A stretch of 64,000 bases of DNA from an uncultured Fibrobacter sp. (lineage in GTDB: Bacteria; Fibrobacterota; Fibrobacteria; Fibrobacterales; Fibrobacteraceae): the NCBI GenBank assembly GCA_946414075.1, contig CAMKNA010000001.1:82210-146209 (forward strand). Reading direction: 5' to 3'. The translations under genes were made by a program, and so were the position numbers. A model generated the notes under the pieces. That model had not been told where the DNA came from. It was given only the letters and a program-made list of their open reading frames with translations, and ran no database searches. Positions 8,820 through 17,962 of the stretch are shown piece by piece (position 1 is the stretch's first letter; each line of letters opens with the position of its first letter).

Positions 8820-9535
8820 AGGTAAAAGGCCAGGTAGGAATACCAGGCGAACAGCTTTGCCGAAGACACCTTCCTAAAGGAATCTGGTTCTTCAAGCTCC
8901 ACTTTTGAGTCACGCTCCAGCCTTGTAAAGTCAAGAACCAGCCGCCCGCCTACATCAATCCGCTTCGTTTTCCCGATAGGCATGTCGAAGCCCCCTCCCA
9001 GAAGGGCTGAAACGCCAAACAGGTTGGGCTCCCAGCCCCCCAATTCTATTTCTTCGTCCTCTCCCAGGGTCCGGTCATCCGCATAGTTCAGGCTAAACTG
9101 CGGACCGGCTTCGATATAAAAGAGTTCACCGAACTTTTTGAAGTACATGATCGGCATGGAGAACCGAAAGAAATCAAGGTTCTCCTGCAAGGTACTCCTT
9201 TCCGCATACCCCATCGCATCATAGGATGTCCGGCCGTAGAGTCCATTATCCATCGAAAGCATGCAAAGGCCGGCGTTTACTTCTACGGCCACGCCCCAAG
9301 AACCAAGCATGTACCGTACCGCCAATCCCAAATCCATCCCTACTCCAGAAGCATCCCTGTAGGGGTCACGACGGTCCACCTTGTCGGCAGGGCTCCCGTA
9401 CTGTACACGAACAGAATTGGTGTTGTACACGCTATACATATTCAGGGACACTCGAGGTCCCCAATAAAAAGACTTGTCCTGGGCAAACAAAGCCACCGAG
9501 CACAACAAGACCAGAATTAGCGCATTCCACTTCAT
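8816..9535 (-). CDS. Predicted outer-membrane beta-barrel protein
   Basis: No specific function recognised. The 239 residues begin with a clear signal peptide (MKWNALILVLLCSVALFAQD, cleavage likely after FAQ). The rest is rich in alternating aromatic/hydrophobic strands with glycine turns, such as GLAVRYMLGSWGVAVEVNAGL, FYIEAGPQFSLNY and GVSALLGGGFDMPIG. It ends in ...YSYLAFYL with a hydrophobic/aromatic C-terminus. This is the pattern of small PorT/OmpA-type eight-stranded barrels. It is monocistronic. A TATATT hexamer sits 15 nt upstream of the ATG. It converges on the CvfB-like gene with a 4 bp overlap. Confidence 0.75.
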   Translation of the reverse strand: MKWNALILVLLCSVALFAQDKSFYWGPRVSLNMYSVYNTNSVRVQYGSPADKVDRRDPYRDASGVGMDLGLAVRYMLGSWGVAVEVNAGLCMLSMDNGLYGRTSYDAMGYAERSTLQENLDFFRFSMPIMYFKKFGELFYIEAGPQFSLNYADDRTLGEDEEIELGGWEPNLFGVSALLGGGFDMPIGKTKRIDVGGRLVLDFTRLERDSKVELEEPDSFRKVSSAKLFAWYSYLAFYL

Positions 9536-9613
9536 TTTCTACCACAACTAAATATAGCATATAACAAAAAAAATTATGCTTACTATATTTAGCAGGCAGA
9601 AGGTTGTGTCTTT

Positions 9614-10093
9614 ATGAGAAAAATTCTTCGAAAGATTTATCTCTGGATTGGCGCCATATTCTGGAGCCGTCGTTACAGGCTCACAAGCATTATCGCCTCG
9701 TCGTTGTCACTCCAGGCGTTTGCCTGTACCTATGGAACAGACGACTCCTGTAGCGGGGATTTCAAAGACTTAACCCCCGCAGATTGCCAACCGGTCTTTG
9801 AACTACAGACGAATACCGATACAAAGGCCAGCGCCAACTATTCAAGCTGCGAGCAAGAAATTGTCGACCAGCTCACCGTGGCCGAAAAAACGAAAAAGAA
9901 ATATGGCGAAGATTCCGAGATTTTCGTATCTCAATGGAACGCCTCGCTTGAAACGGCCCGCAAAATCGCAGCGGCCTGCGACATGAAGCAACTCAAGGCC
10001 GACGGGACACTAAAGGCCTACATCTGCAACGGACAAACGGTCAGCGTCGAAGAAGCGGAGCGCATTCGCGCCGAAGCCGAACAAGGCAAATAG
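9614..10093 (+). CDS. Hypothetical small exported or membrane-anchored protein
   Basis: Not recognised. The 159 residues start with a basic stretch (MRKILRKIYLWIG), then a second basic patch WSRRYR and a hydrophobic segment TSIIASSLSLQAFACTYG. This looks like an unusual long signal or membrane anchor, with a possible but weak lipoprotein cleavage site before the Cys of AFAC. The mature part has at least five further cysteines (DSC, DCQ, SSCEQ, AACDM, YICNG). It ends in a charged alpha-helical tail (VSVEEAERIRAEAEQGK). An AGAAGG Shine-Dalgarno-like sequence and a TATATT hexamer precede the ATG. The stop lies 4 bp from the convergent phosphatase stop. Confidence 0.65.
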   Translation: MRKILRKIYLWIGAIFWSRRYRLTSIIASSLSLQAFACTYGTDDSCSGDFKDLTPADCQPVFELQTNTDTKASANYSSCEQEIVDQLTVAEKTKKKYGEDSEIFVSQWNASLETARKIAAACDMKQLKADGTLKAYICNGQTVSVEEAERIRAEAEQGK

Positions 10094-10097
10094 GCCG

Positions 10098-11300
10098 CTA
10101 CTTGGACAGCCTTTCCTTCAGTGCCTTGATCTCGTCCTTTTTCAGGCCCAGCTTTTCAAGGTAGCTCTCGGTGGCCTTCGCCAGATCCACATTTTCAAAG
10201 TCCTCGATGTCCACTCCTGCATCACTGTAGGCCATTTTCATGTTGCGGACAATCAAGGCCTGGAACCAGTCCAGCTGCGACTCCGTAAGGCGTTGCTGCT
10301 TGCCGTGCACCACATTGTAGTAGTTGTCGTAGGTCTTCACATAGTCCTTCTCCACCTCTTCGGCAGAAGCCCCCATCAGGGCTTCCAGCACGGCACTCAC
10401 GAATCCGGCACGGTCCTTGCCCATCTGGCAATGCACCAGATAGGGGGCTTCATTTTCTATCATGAATCGGAGTCCCTTTACCAGACCTTCCTTGAAAAGG
10501 TTGGTGGTGAACGACGCCGGCAACGACAGGTAAACCACTTTCTGCGTAGCGTAGTAGGACTTGTCAAAGCCCTCGTAGGCCTTGGCTCCCTTGTCCGTGT
10601 CCGTCAGGTTGATGAAGGTCGCCACCTTGGCCGCCTTGGCCAGGGAATCTGCGTATGTATTGCGGCCATCCACCGGGTCGATAGGGCTAGAAGAACGGTA
10701 GAGCACCCCCTTCCCCATTCCCGTGGTAGCAATTTCCCTGAAGTTGGCAAAATCCGCCACGGACAAGTCCGGATAGTTATCAATGACCAGCCCGTAGTTC
10801 TGGTATTCCAGCATTTCAAGGTTTTCCTTGAAACCGCCCTTGTCCTTCAGGGCAACATTCACCTCGATGGGTAACTTGACATCTTTCAGTCTGTAGGGGT
10901 ATTCCGAACCTGCGGGGGCATTTTCTGCAATGCCTAGGGCTACGGCAAGCTGCCCAAAGTTGATGCCCAGAGTCACATGGGGCTTACCCGACACCACACG
11001 CAGCAAAAGCTCCCCGGGAGAAACGGCGTCGTAGTCCGGCACAACGGGAACTTCCAGGGTGTCGTAACCGTCCACCATCACCGTCACAATGTCCCCCAGT
11101 TCAAATACCGCAAGGAACGAATCCGCCGCCACGTCCAGATTCAGGCTACCAAAGCTCAGCATGTCAATGCCGTCTTTCTTGACGGTGGTGCTGAGCAGCA
11201 CCTGGTCTTCTTCATCGTCTGAGGAACTGGACGCATTGCTACAGGCCACAAAGAACAGGGCCATAGCGAAAGAAAGAAGAATTCTCCATTTTCGTTCCAT
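10098..11300 (-). CDS. Exported tyrosine-phosphatase-like lipoprotein (Y_phosphatase3 type)
   Basis: Predicted lipoprotein of 400 residues: the signal segment ends in a lipobox (FFVACS, Cys near residue 20) and is followed by a serine/aspartate-rich linker. The C-terminal half carries the phosphatase loop HCQMGKDRAG (about residues 287-296). This fits CxxGKDR, the signature of the Y_phosphatase3 family of protein-tyrosine/lipid phosphatases. Upstream parts such as VLYRSSSP and FINLTDT also fit the family. It lies 25 bp downstream of a WbpM/CapD-like gene and is probably co-transcribed with it. Polysaccharide-linked tyrosine phosphatases are usually cytoplasmic, so export is notable. Substrate unknown. 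Confidence 0.85.
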   Translation of the reverse strand: MERKWRILLSFAMALFFVACSNASSSSDDEEDQVLLSTTVKKDGIDMLSFGSLNLDVAADSFLAVFELGDIVTVMVDGYDTLEVPVVPDYDAVSPGELLLRVVSGKPHVTLGINFGQLAVALGIAENAPAGSEYPYRLKDVKLPIEVNVALKDKGGFKENLEMLEYQNYGLVIDNYPDLSVADFANFREIATTGMGKGVLYRSSSPIDPVDGRNTYADSLAKAAKVATFINLTDTDKGAKAYEGFDKSYYATQKVVYLSLPASFTTNLFKEGLVKGLRFMIENEAPYLVHCQMGKDRAGFVSAVLEALMGASAEEVEKDYVKTYDNYYNVVHGKQQRLTESQLDWFQALIVRNMKMAYSDAGVDIEDFENVDLAKATESYLEKLGLKKDEIKALKERLSK

Positions 11301-11325
11301 AACATCCTCTTCTTGAAAGGGTGAT

Positions 11326-13302
11326 TTACACCTTCGGCATCTTCACCGTCTTGTTAAATTCTTCGGGCGTAGTGAAGGTGGGTACAATGTGGTGCAGGGC
11401 GGAAATGGCGGTCTTGTCGTCATTTTCCTGCGCAGCACTCTTGAGCTTCCACAGTTCGTTGATAAAGCTGTCGGGGTCTATCTCTATCTGCTTGCCGATG
11501 TAGATGAGCTTGTTCTTGGTCTTTTGCAGGCCTTCTTCGTTCATCAGCAGTTCCTCTAGCAGCTTTTCGCCGGGGCGGAGCCCCGTAAACTTAATTTCCA
11601 CGTCTTTGTAAGGCACCTTGCCGTACATGCGGATCAGGTTTTCGGCCAAGGTTACAATCTTTACAGGCTGGCCCATGTCCAGAACAAAAATCTCGCCACC
11701 ATGGGCAAAGCTCGCCGCCGTGAGAACCAGGTTCACCGCTTCAGGAATAGTCATGAAGTAGCGGATAATGTCCGGATGGGTCACCGTCACGGGCTTTCCC
11801 TGCTCAATCTGGCGCTTGAACAGGGGTATCACGGAGCCGTTGCTCCCCAGCACATTACCAAAGCGGGTGGTCACGAATTCTGTCTTGCAATCCTTCTGCT
11901 GGGCAAAGAACTGTACGATCATCTCGCAACAACGCTTGGACGCTCCCATCACATTGGTGGGGTTCACCGCCTTGTCGGTACTGATCATCACGAACTTCTT
12001 CACATTATGCAGCAGGGAAAGGGTAGCCATGTTGAAAGTGCCCACCACATTGTTCTTGATGGCTTCCATGGGGTTATTTTCCATCAGGGGCACGTGCTTG
12101 TGGGCCGCCGCATGGAACACCACCTGGGGCTCATATTTCTTGAAAATCTGGTTCATGCGGAAATAGTCGCGAACACTTGCAATCAGAGTCACCAGGTTCA
12201 GGCGGTCGCCATACTCCATCACCAGTTCCTGCTGGATTTCGTAGGCGTTGTTCTCGTAGATATCCACGATAATCACCTGCTTGGGCCTGTACTTTGCAAT
12301 CTGGCGCACCAGTTCACTACCGATACTGCCACCACCGCCGGTAACCATGCAGACCTTGTCTTCAATGAACTCGCGAATTTCGGAGTTGTTGAACTTGATA
12401 GGTTCACGACCCAGCAGATCTTCTACCTTGATATCGCGGATCTGGCTTACAAAGCTTGTGGAACCCGTTCCTACCGCAGATGTGTCCAATAGACTACCGA
12501 TAAAGGGCAACACCTTTACAGGAAGCCCCGTCTTTCCGCAAACATCCAGGATTGCCTGGCGGTCCTTGGGTGGGCAACTGGGAATGGCAAAGATGATCAG
12601 CTCAATCCGCAGCTCCCTTACCACCTTGGGAATATCAGAAGCAGTCCCCGCCACCAGCACGCCACCAACAGGCTTACCAATCTTATAGCGGTCGTCATCA
12701 ATCAAGCAGACCGGATTGATATTCTTGGCGGACCCGGTATCCTCCCCATGACTAGCATCTGCCTGGTTGTTCCGGATTTCGTTCAGCAGCAGCTGGGCCG
12801 CATTGCCCGCACCGATAATCATGGTGCGTTTGCGTTCGGCCTCATGCATTCCCGTAGAAACCAATGACACAAAGGTCCTACGGAACAGGTAACGGAATGC
12901 CGATATGCCAACAACGGCCACAAATGCGTGAAGCAGAGCGAATTCCCAGAACAAGTCCTGGTGGAACAAATAGACCAAGCCGTACGCCACGGCCATGCCC
13001 ACCACGATTCCCTTGACGCAGCTTAGATAATCCCGCTTGCTAAAGTAACGCCACAGCTTGTTATAGGCACCAAAGAAAAGCAGGCTGCCAAAACAGCAAA
13101 TGACACTGGTCACAAAAATCAGGAACTGGTCCGGGCGCCCCACCCGTTCCGCAAACAGGGGCAGCGGATAGTTGGCCACCAGGCCTGCAATCACCACAAT
13201 AAGCGCATCCGACAGCGCAAGCACGCGCTTCCGCAGCCTAAAGCTGTTCATCAACGCCTTGAAGTGTGCACTTCCCTTGATCTTTTCCCTAACATTCGTC
13301 AT
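11326..13302 (-). CDS. Membrane nucleoside-diphosphate-sugar 4,6-dehydratase, WbpM/CapD-like
   Basis: Large inner-membrane sugar-nucleotide dehydratase of 658 residues, acting on UDP-GlcNAc-type substrates in surface polysaccharide or O-antigen synthesis. Four or so N-terminal membrane helices lie within residues 25-140. A first Rossmann-like region holds GAGNAAQLLL. The catalytic SDR domain starts with TGGGGSIGSE (about 318-327). The active-site region reads ISTDKAVNPTNVMGASKR, giving the Ser-Met-Lys arrangement known from WbpM rather than Ser-Tyr-Lys. It follows the Wzi-like gene by 3 bp. It could instead be a related 4,6-dehydratase with different sugar specificity. Confidence 0.92.
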   Translation of the reverse strand: MTNVREKIKGSAHFKALMNSFRLRKRVLALSDALIVVIAGLVANYPLPLFAERVGRPDQFLIFVTSVICCFGSLLFFGAYNKLWRYFSKRDYLSCVKGIVVGMAVAYGLVYLFHQDLFWEFALLHAFVAVVGISAFRYLFRRTFVSLVSTGMHEAERKRTMIIGAGNAAQLLLNEIRNNQADASHGEDTGSAKNINPVCLIDDDRYKIGKPVGGVLVAGTASDIPKVVRELRIELIIFAIPSCPPKDRQAILDVCGKTGLPVKVLPFIGSLLDTSAVGTGSTSFVSQIRDIKVEDLLGREPIKFNNSEIREFIEDKVCMVTGGGGSIGSELVRQIAKYRPKQVIIVDIYENNAYEIQQELVMEYGDRLNLVTLIASVRDYFRMNQIFKKYEPQVVFHAAAHKHVPLMENNPMEAIKNNVVGTFNMATLSLLHNVKKFVMISTDKAVNPTNVMGASKRCCEMIVQFFAQQKDCKTEFVTTRFGNVLGSNGSVIPLFKRQIEQGKPVTVTHPDIIRYFMTIPEAVNLVLTAASFAHGGEIFVLDMGQPVKIVTLAENLIRMYGKVPYKDVEIKFTGLRPGEKLLEELLMNEEGLQKTKNKLIYIGKQIEIDPDSFINELWKLKSAAQENDDKTAISALHHIVPTFTTPEEFNKTVKMPKV

Positions 13303-13305
13303 ACG

Positions 13306-14814
13306 CTACCACATGAATGATGTTCGGACATTAACCGATTTTTCGTCACCCAAACCAAACTCCCCCATAAAGGCCAAATGGCGTCCACGGTATCCAACCG
13401 AGGGAGTCACCGTATAAACCAGGGGGGCATCATGCACAAACCTTTTGCGAACCGTCTTGTAAGGGTCCTCGATGCCGCTCCCTGCATCGGTCCCCTTCCA
13501 AAGCCACTTCTGATGGACACTCAAGAAGAGCCCGCCCAAGCTACCCATTTCCAGCTGTCCGTATAAAGTCCAGTCCACAGCGAGACTGTTCGGGCCATTG
13601 GGGTTCCCAAGCGGTTCACCCAGGTGGGCCATCTGAGCCTGAGCCGTATCGTAATGGCAGTAGGTAAAGGGTTCCACTCGGGCAATTTCGGCAATGGTCC
13701 CCGCCTGGAGAAGACGCTTGCCTACATGAAAATCGTGCCCAGCCTGCATACCCAGCATGCCAGCCCAACGGTTGTTGCTGTACTTGTTCTCGTACACCGC
13801 ATAGGGGGACTCCATGTCGTCCAAAAGGAACTCCCCATAAAGGCGCACCACGCTAAACAGGCGGTAGTTCATGTCAACAGCCAGGGCACCATTGTTTACA
13901 CGCTCAGTGTAGTTTCCCTTTTCAATAAACAGCGGTACAATAGGAGCAAACAGCCAAGGCTTGTTCTCGTTATAGAGCACCTGGATTTCGCTCATGCCCA
14001 AAGTCAAATTTCCAAGAGCAAGCTCATAGCGATGAGCGTACAGGTTACGGTCGTTCAGATTGTTGCGGCTATAGCTCCAGCTATCCACCCGCAAATCGGC
14101 ATAGACGCTGAAAATCCGGAGAGGGCCCAAAGTCAGGTCCAAAGAAAGCATGTTGTAGGGCAAGGCATACTGGTTCATGGCCAGGTTGTTGTAGTAGCCC
14201 GGGCCCCAGTGGAGCACATCACGGGCCAGCTGGAGCCTTGCCCAGGCATAGTTCAGCGCCATGTGGGCCCTGTAGCGGGAATAACTCACATAGTCGGCGC
14301 CGGCTTTGCCTTCCTTGGTCTGCACATCAAAGACCTCTCCATCAAAACTCTTAGGCTTTTGGGCGGAATGTTCACCGGCGTACATTCGTGCATCCAGGTC
14401 AAAGTCCAGGGAGTCTGCGTAGCCCCGTAGGTAAAGTCCCCCATCAAAAGAAGGCCACAGGGTATCGCCCAGGGACTCTCTTGCCTGGTAGTCAACACCA
14501 AACACCGGCGAAGCCGCCAAGCCAAAGCGATGATCCGTACCAAAGAACTCCCCTGTCGTGTCGGCAAAGAACACCATGGCAGAAGATTCCGTCTTGCTGA
14601 AGTCACGGATAAAATCGTAATTGCGTCTCGGGTAGGTAAAGAACTGACGGGTATCGCCCACCGTCTGCCGATGGTACTCCATGAGCATGGGCATGTAGTC
14701 CAGCTGGCGCAAATTCCGGGTACGCTCAGAACCCACTACGGAGGCCGCCCCCGCAGTTCCGAACATTGCCAAAAGAACGCCCCAGAAGAGCAATATCCGG
14801 AGTCTCATTTGCAT
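13306..14814 (-). CDS. Wzi-like capsule-associated outer-membrane barrel protein
   Basis: Predicted outer-membrane protein of 502 residues with a signal peptide (RILLFWGVLLAMFGTAGAA) and a long beta-rich body. The family hallmark is visible mid-protein: a strand with LQLARDVLHWGPGYYNNLAMNQYALPYN, comparable to the conserved WGPG region of Wzi capsule-attachment proteins. The C-terminus ends in aromatic Trp (FMW), as expected for barrel insertion. It is the first gene of a run with the WbpM/CapD-like dehydratase (3 bp gap) and the tyrosine-phosphatase lipoprotein, which supports a surface polysaccharide role. A TATATT hexamer lies 8 nt before the first ATG and no Shine-Dalgarno is evident. Confidence 0.78.
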   Translation of the reverse strand: MQMRLRILLFWGVLLAMFGTAGAASVVGSERTRNLRQLDYMPMLMEYHRQTVGDTRQFFTYPRRNYDFIRDFSKTESSAMVFFADTTGEFFGTDHRFGLAASPVFGVDYQARESLGDTLWPSFDGGLYLRGYADSLDFDLDARMYAGEHSAQKPKSFDGEVFDVQTKEGKAGADYVSYSRYRAHMALNYAWARLQLARDVLHWGPGYYNNLAMNQYALPYNMLSLDLTLGPLRIFSVYADLRVDSWSYSRNNLNDRNLYAHRYELALGNLTLGMSEIQVLYNENKPWLFAPIVPLFIEKGNYTERVNNGALAVDMNYRLFSVVRLYGEFLLDDMESPYAVYENKYSNNRWAGMLGMQAGHDFHVGKRLLQAGTIAEIARVEPFTYCHYDTAQAQMAHLGEPLGNPNGPNSLAVDWTLYGQLEMGSLGGLFLSVHQKWLWKGTDAGSGIEDPYKTVRKRFVHDAPLVYTVTPSVGYRGRHLAFMGEFGLGDEKSVNVRTSFMW

Positions 14815-14844
14815 TTGTCAGAAATATAAGAAAAACATCTACCT

Positions 14845-14886
14845 AAACGTCATCCTGGAAGGGCAACGCCCTGACGGGATCCATAC
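14845..14886. repeat. Possible degenerate intergenic palindrome
   Basis: The gap between the Wzi-like and DUF2279 genes holds GTCATCCTGG followed by a small hairpin GGGC-AAC-GCCC and then GACGGGATCC. It resembles the GTCAT(N)CCGG palindromes at 20261 and 35557 but is imperfect. Nothing else is recognised in this 150 bp gap. Confidence 0.35.
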
Positions 14887-14965
14887 ATTTTGTGCTTTCT
14901 CTAGGATAAAAAATACGGATTCGTTCTCTGAAACAAGTTCAGAGTCAAAAAGACATTTGTTGAGG

Positions 14966-15901
14966 CTAGAATTTAATCGGATACAGCAAGAACCAGTGGT
15001 ATTCCGGATAAACTTGCACCGCCGGTGCCGGTAGCTTGAAATAGTTGAGCCACTTGATCAAAGTACGGGCCAGGCGGCTCTGGGGCCGAAAAGCTTCCAA
15101 GTCATAGTCCAGGGCTATATAAACTTCCCTATGGGGAGTCCCCTCGTAGTGCCTGATGAACACGCCCTCGTCGATACTGAGGCCCGCCGCAATGGCAAGC
15201 CAGCTGGGGTAATACTTCCGTGCCCCTGCAGGCAGCAGGCGATAAGGCTTGAAAGAAGCCCAGAATGTCTGGTTACAGTAGTCGTCCGTGAAAATACCGG
15301 TATCACTTTGTCTGTAATACGCCTTGGTGTTAATCCAGTAACTCCATTTGAGATCCACATACTTGAATAGCGGAATGTAGCGCTCCGCCATGGGGTAAAA
15401 TCCACCCAAAGTACCCGACATCACATCAAAAATGCTAAAGCCCCATTCTGGAGAATACCCATCCTTTACATCAATGGCCACATGGGTCATCATGGCAGAA
15501 AGCCCTGCAAACAGGTAGGACTGGAATTCCGTGGCACCAGCCCAGCGGTAACCCTCGTAAAAGCCCTCTCCCAAGGCCACGCCTGCCGCAAAGTGACCGA
15601 ACTTGTCCAGGTTCAGGGCGTAGTCAAAATCGTTTTCGAAATGGAAATGGCTCTTATCGTCGTCCCACCAGCCTTTTTTGAACACAAGCCAGTATGCCGC
15701 ACCATAGGCACCCAGCGTCAGTGATGCCACCGCCCCCACCTTGACCCAAGAAACCTCGCCGGCCAAGTCCGTAGAGTCTTCGCTACGATAGTCCCAGGTG
15801 GAATCGCGCCAGGTGGGCGGGTCGTAGGGAGCTGCGTACAAAGACACGCTTGCAACCAGCAGAGCCACCATGACTATCGATATGAAGCGAAAATTTTTCA
15901 C
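14966..15901 (-). CDS. DUF2279-type exported protein
   Basis: Predicted periplasmic or membrane-associated protein of 311 residues. It has a signal peptide (FISIVMVALLVASVSLYAA) and a further hydrophobic helix near residues 53-72. The core holds NLDKFGHFAAGVALGEGFY, then MTHVAIDVKDGYSPEWGFSIFDVMSGTLGG. This is the D-K-GH ... D-KDG ... FS-D--A/G pattern of the DUF2279 (YfiM-related) family. No biochemical role is established for the family. It stands alone between the Wzi-like gene and the fabF terminator, so a link to the surface polysaccharide group is only positional. Confidence 0.72.
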   Translation of the reverse strand: MKNFRFISIVMVALLVASVSLYAAPYDPPTWRDSTWDYRSEDSTDLAGEVSWVKVGAVASLTLGAYGAAYWLVFKKGWWDDDKSHFHFENDFDYALNLDKFGHFAAGVALGEGFYEGYRWAGATEFQSYLFAGLSAMMTHVAIDVKDGYSPEWGFSIFDVMSGTLGGFYPMAERYIPLFKYVDLKWSYWINTKAYYRQSDTGIFTDDYCNQTFWASFKPYRLLPAGARKYYPSWLAIAAGLSIDEGVFIRHYEGTPHREVYIALDYDLEAFRPQSRLARTLIKWLNYFKLPAPAVQVYPEYHWFLLYPIKF

Positions 15902-15945
15902 GGGAACAAAGATAAAAAATCCTCATTTTTCATTCTTATTTTTTC

Positions 15946-15986
15946 ATAAAAAAAGCCCCGGAGAACAGACTCCAGGAGCTTTTTCT
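15946..15986 (-). terminator. Rho-independent terminator of fabF
   Basis: On the minus strand a stem (AAGCTCCTGGAG paired with CTCCGGGGCTT, one mismatch and one bulge) is followed by a run of seven T. It sits 17 bp after the fabF stop codon. Confidence 0.85.
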
Positions 15987-16002
15987 AACATGTAATGTTG
16001 AA

Positions 16003-17232
16003 TTAGTCGCGAGCCAAGAGCAGCACGCTGTTCTGTCCACCGAAACCGAAACCATCGGAAAGGGCGTACTTGAAGCTATGGCTGGTGTTCTTGCCCGCGC
16101 ACACGTCCAGATGGATGCGTTCGTCCTGGTTGAACACGTTCCTCGTGGCATGAACCATCTGGTTCTGCAGGGACTTCACGGTAATGATGGCCTCGAGAGC
16201 GCCGGCGGCACCCAGGGCATGGCCAATCATGCACTTGGAAGAGTTCACCTTCAGGCTGTCGCGGGCACCGAACACCTTTTCCAGGGCGGAGCATTCGGCC
16301 ACATCGCCAAGAGGAGTAGAAGTGCCGTGGGTGTTCACGTAGCCCACGTCATTGGGAGAAATCCCTGCATCGCGGAGCGCCATCTCGATAGCGAGGCGCA
16401 CGCCTTCGCCGTCTTCGCGGGGGGCGGACATGTGGTGGGCATCGGCACTCATGCCGACGGCAGCAACGCGGGCCAGGATGTTGGCACCGCGCTTCTTGGC
16501 ATGGCTCAGGCTTTCGAGCACCAGGATGCCGGAACCTTCGCCCATCACAAAGCCGTCACGGTCCTTGTCGAAGGGGCGGGAAGCCGTTTCGGGGTCGTCG
16601 TTGCGCTTGCTCAGGGCATGCATGTTGGTAAAGCCAGCCAAGGCCAGCGGGTTCACCGTCTCGTCGGTACCGCCAGCCAGCATGATGTCGGCACGGCCCA
16701 GACGGATAGCGTCGAAGGCGGCGGCGATGGAATGGTTAGAAGTTGCGCAGGCCGAAACCACAGCAAAGCAGGGGCCCATCCAACCGGTACGGTTAGAAAC
16801 TTCACCTGCCGGCATGTTGGTAATGGACATGGGGATAAAGAAGGGAGACACGCGGTTAGGACCGCGGGTTCCCCAGGTCACAGCGTTTTCGGTATAGCAG
16901 TTCATGCCGCCGATGCCCGCACCGATAATCACGCCAGAACGGGAAGGGTCTTCGGCCTTGGGGTCAATCCCCGCGTTGGCCAGGGCCTTGTAGGCGGAAT
17001 AGACTGCATACTGGATGCACTTGGAAAAACGGGACTGGTCACGGGCACTGAAAAATTCAGAACCGTCAAATTCCTTCACGGCGGCGGCAATCTTGATGGG
17101 GCATGCGCTTACGTCAAAGCGGTCAATGGCGGCAATGCCGGACTTTCCCTGCAAAAGATTATCCCAAAGCATATCGGGGGTGTTGCCAAGGGCCGAAACG
17201 CAGCCCATACCAGTGATTACGACTTCTTCCAT
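16003..17232 (-). CDS. fabF: 3-oxoacyl-[ACP] synthase II
   Basis: Condensing enzyme that extends acyl-ACP with malonyl-ACP in type II fatty acid synthesis, in the cytosol. It has 409 residues, standard for FabF. The catalytic triad is intact: Cys162 in VSACATSNH, His302 in NTHGTSTPLGD, and His338 in SSKCMIGHALGAAG, with Lys333. A Shine-Dalgarno-like AGGAGC lies about 7 nt before the ATG, unlike many neighbours. It is monocistronic with its own terminator. No acyl carrier protein gene is adjacent, so the possibility of a secondary ketosynthase cannot be excluded, though the sequence looks like a primary-metabolism enzyme. Confidence 0.95.
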   Translation of the reverse strand: MEEVVITGMGCVSALGNTPDMLWDNLLQGKSGIAAIDRFDVSACPIKIAAAVKEFDGSEFFSARDQSRFSKCIQYAVYSAYKALANAGIDPKAEDPSRSGVIIGAGIGGMNCYTENAVTWGTRGPNRVSPFFIPMSITNMPAGEVSNRTGWMGPCFAVVSACATSNHSIAAAFDAIRLGRADIMLAGGTDETVNPLALAGFTNMHALSKRNDDPETASRPFDKDRDGFVMGEGSGILVLESLSHAKKRGANILARVAAVGMSADAHHMSAPREDGEGVRLAIEMALRDAGISPNDVGYVNTHGTSTPLGDVAECSALEKVFGARDSLKVNSSKCMIGHALGAAGALEAIITVKSLQNQMVHATRNVFNQDERIHLDVCAGKNTSHSFKYALSDGFGFGGQNSVLLLARD

Positions 17233-17404
17233 AATTGCTCCTATTGGTGTAACAAATTAACGCGGGCTAATATAGAAAATAAAAAGCTTACATTAAATGG
17301 TTTTATTTATCATTTGACGGAACGGCAGAAAAAAACGATAAAAAGATAACATTGGCTCATAATCCGCTCTCAACTATTTGAAAAAAACTAGATTTAACGC
17401 CGTT

Positions 17405-17959
17405 ATGGCAAAGATTAAAAGCGCACCGAACCTGGTGTGGATGGACTTGGAAATGTCGGGGCTATTCCCCGAAAAAGACGTAATCCTCGAAGTGGCTACT
17501 ATCGTCACCGACCCGAACCTGAACATACTTGCCGAAGGACCGGTGCTTGCCATCTACCAGACCGAAAATATCTTCAACGGCATGGACGAGTGGAACTCCA
17601 AGCACCACAAGCAGAGCGGGCTTATCGACCGTTGCCGCAAATCCCGATTTTCCATTGACGATGCCGACCAGATGACCCTGGACTTTATCAAGCCTTTCAC
17701 CCAGGAAAAACTGAACGTGCTTTGCGGAAACTCCATCACGCAGGACCGTAGGTTCATGTACAAGTACATGCCCAAAGTCACCGGCTGGCTCAACTACCGA
17801 AATGTGGATGTCAGCTCCATCAAGGAACTCACCTTCCGCTGGTACCCCGACCTGCCCGAATTCAAGAAGCAGGAGAAGCACCAGGCCCTAGACGACATCC
17901 GCGAAAGCATCGCCGAACTGGCCTACTACCGCAAGACCATCTTCAAGGAATCCCTTTAA
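17405..17959 (+). CDS. orn: Oligoribonuclease
   Basis: DEDDh 3'-5' exoribonuclease that degrades 2-5 nt RNAs and pGpG to mononucleotides. The start at 17405 (MAKIKSAPNLVWMDLEMSG) matches the family N-terminus better than the track start at 17378. The protein has 184 residues. Catalytic residues are in place: D14 and E16 (WMDLEMSG), the Asp of GNSITQDRRFMYKYMP, and the His and Asp of HQALDDIRESIAELAYYR. It leads a three-gene run with a transpeptidase (3 bp gap) and lgt. Confidence 0.96.
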   Translation: MAKIKSAPNLVWMDLEMSGLFPEKDVILEVATIVTDPNLNILAEGPVLAIYQTENIFNGMDEWNSKHHKQSGLIDRCRKSRFSIDDADQMTLDFIKPFTQEKLNVLCGNSITQDRRFMYKYMPKVTGWLNYRNVDVSSIKELTFRWYPDLPEFKKQEKHQALDDIRESIAELAYYRKTIFKESL

Positions 17960-17962
17960 CAG

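Noticed and set aside
16078-17349. 423-residue plus-strand ORF opposite fabF
   Set aside because: Antisense shadow; fabF has an intact catalytic triad and its own terminator.
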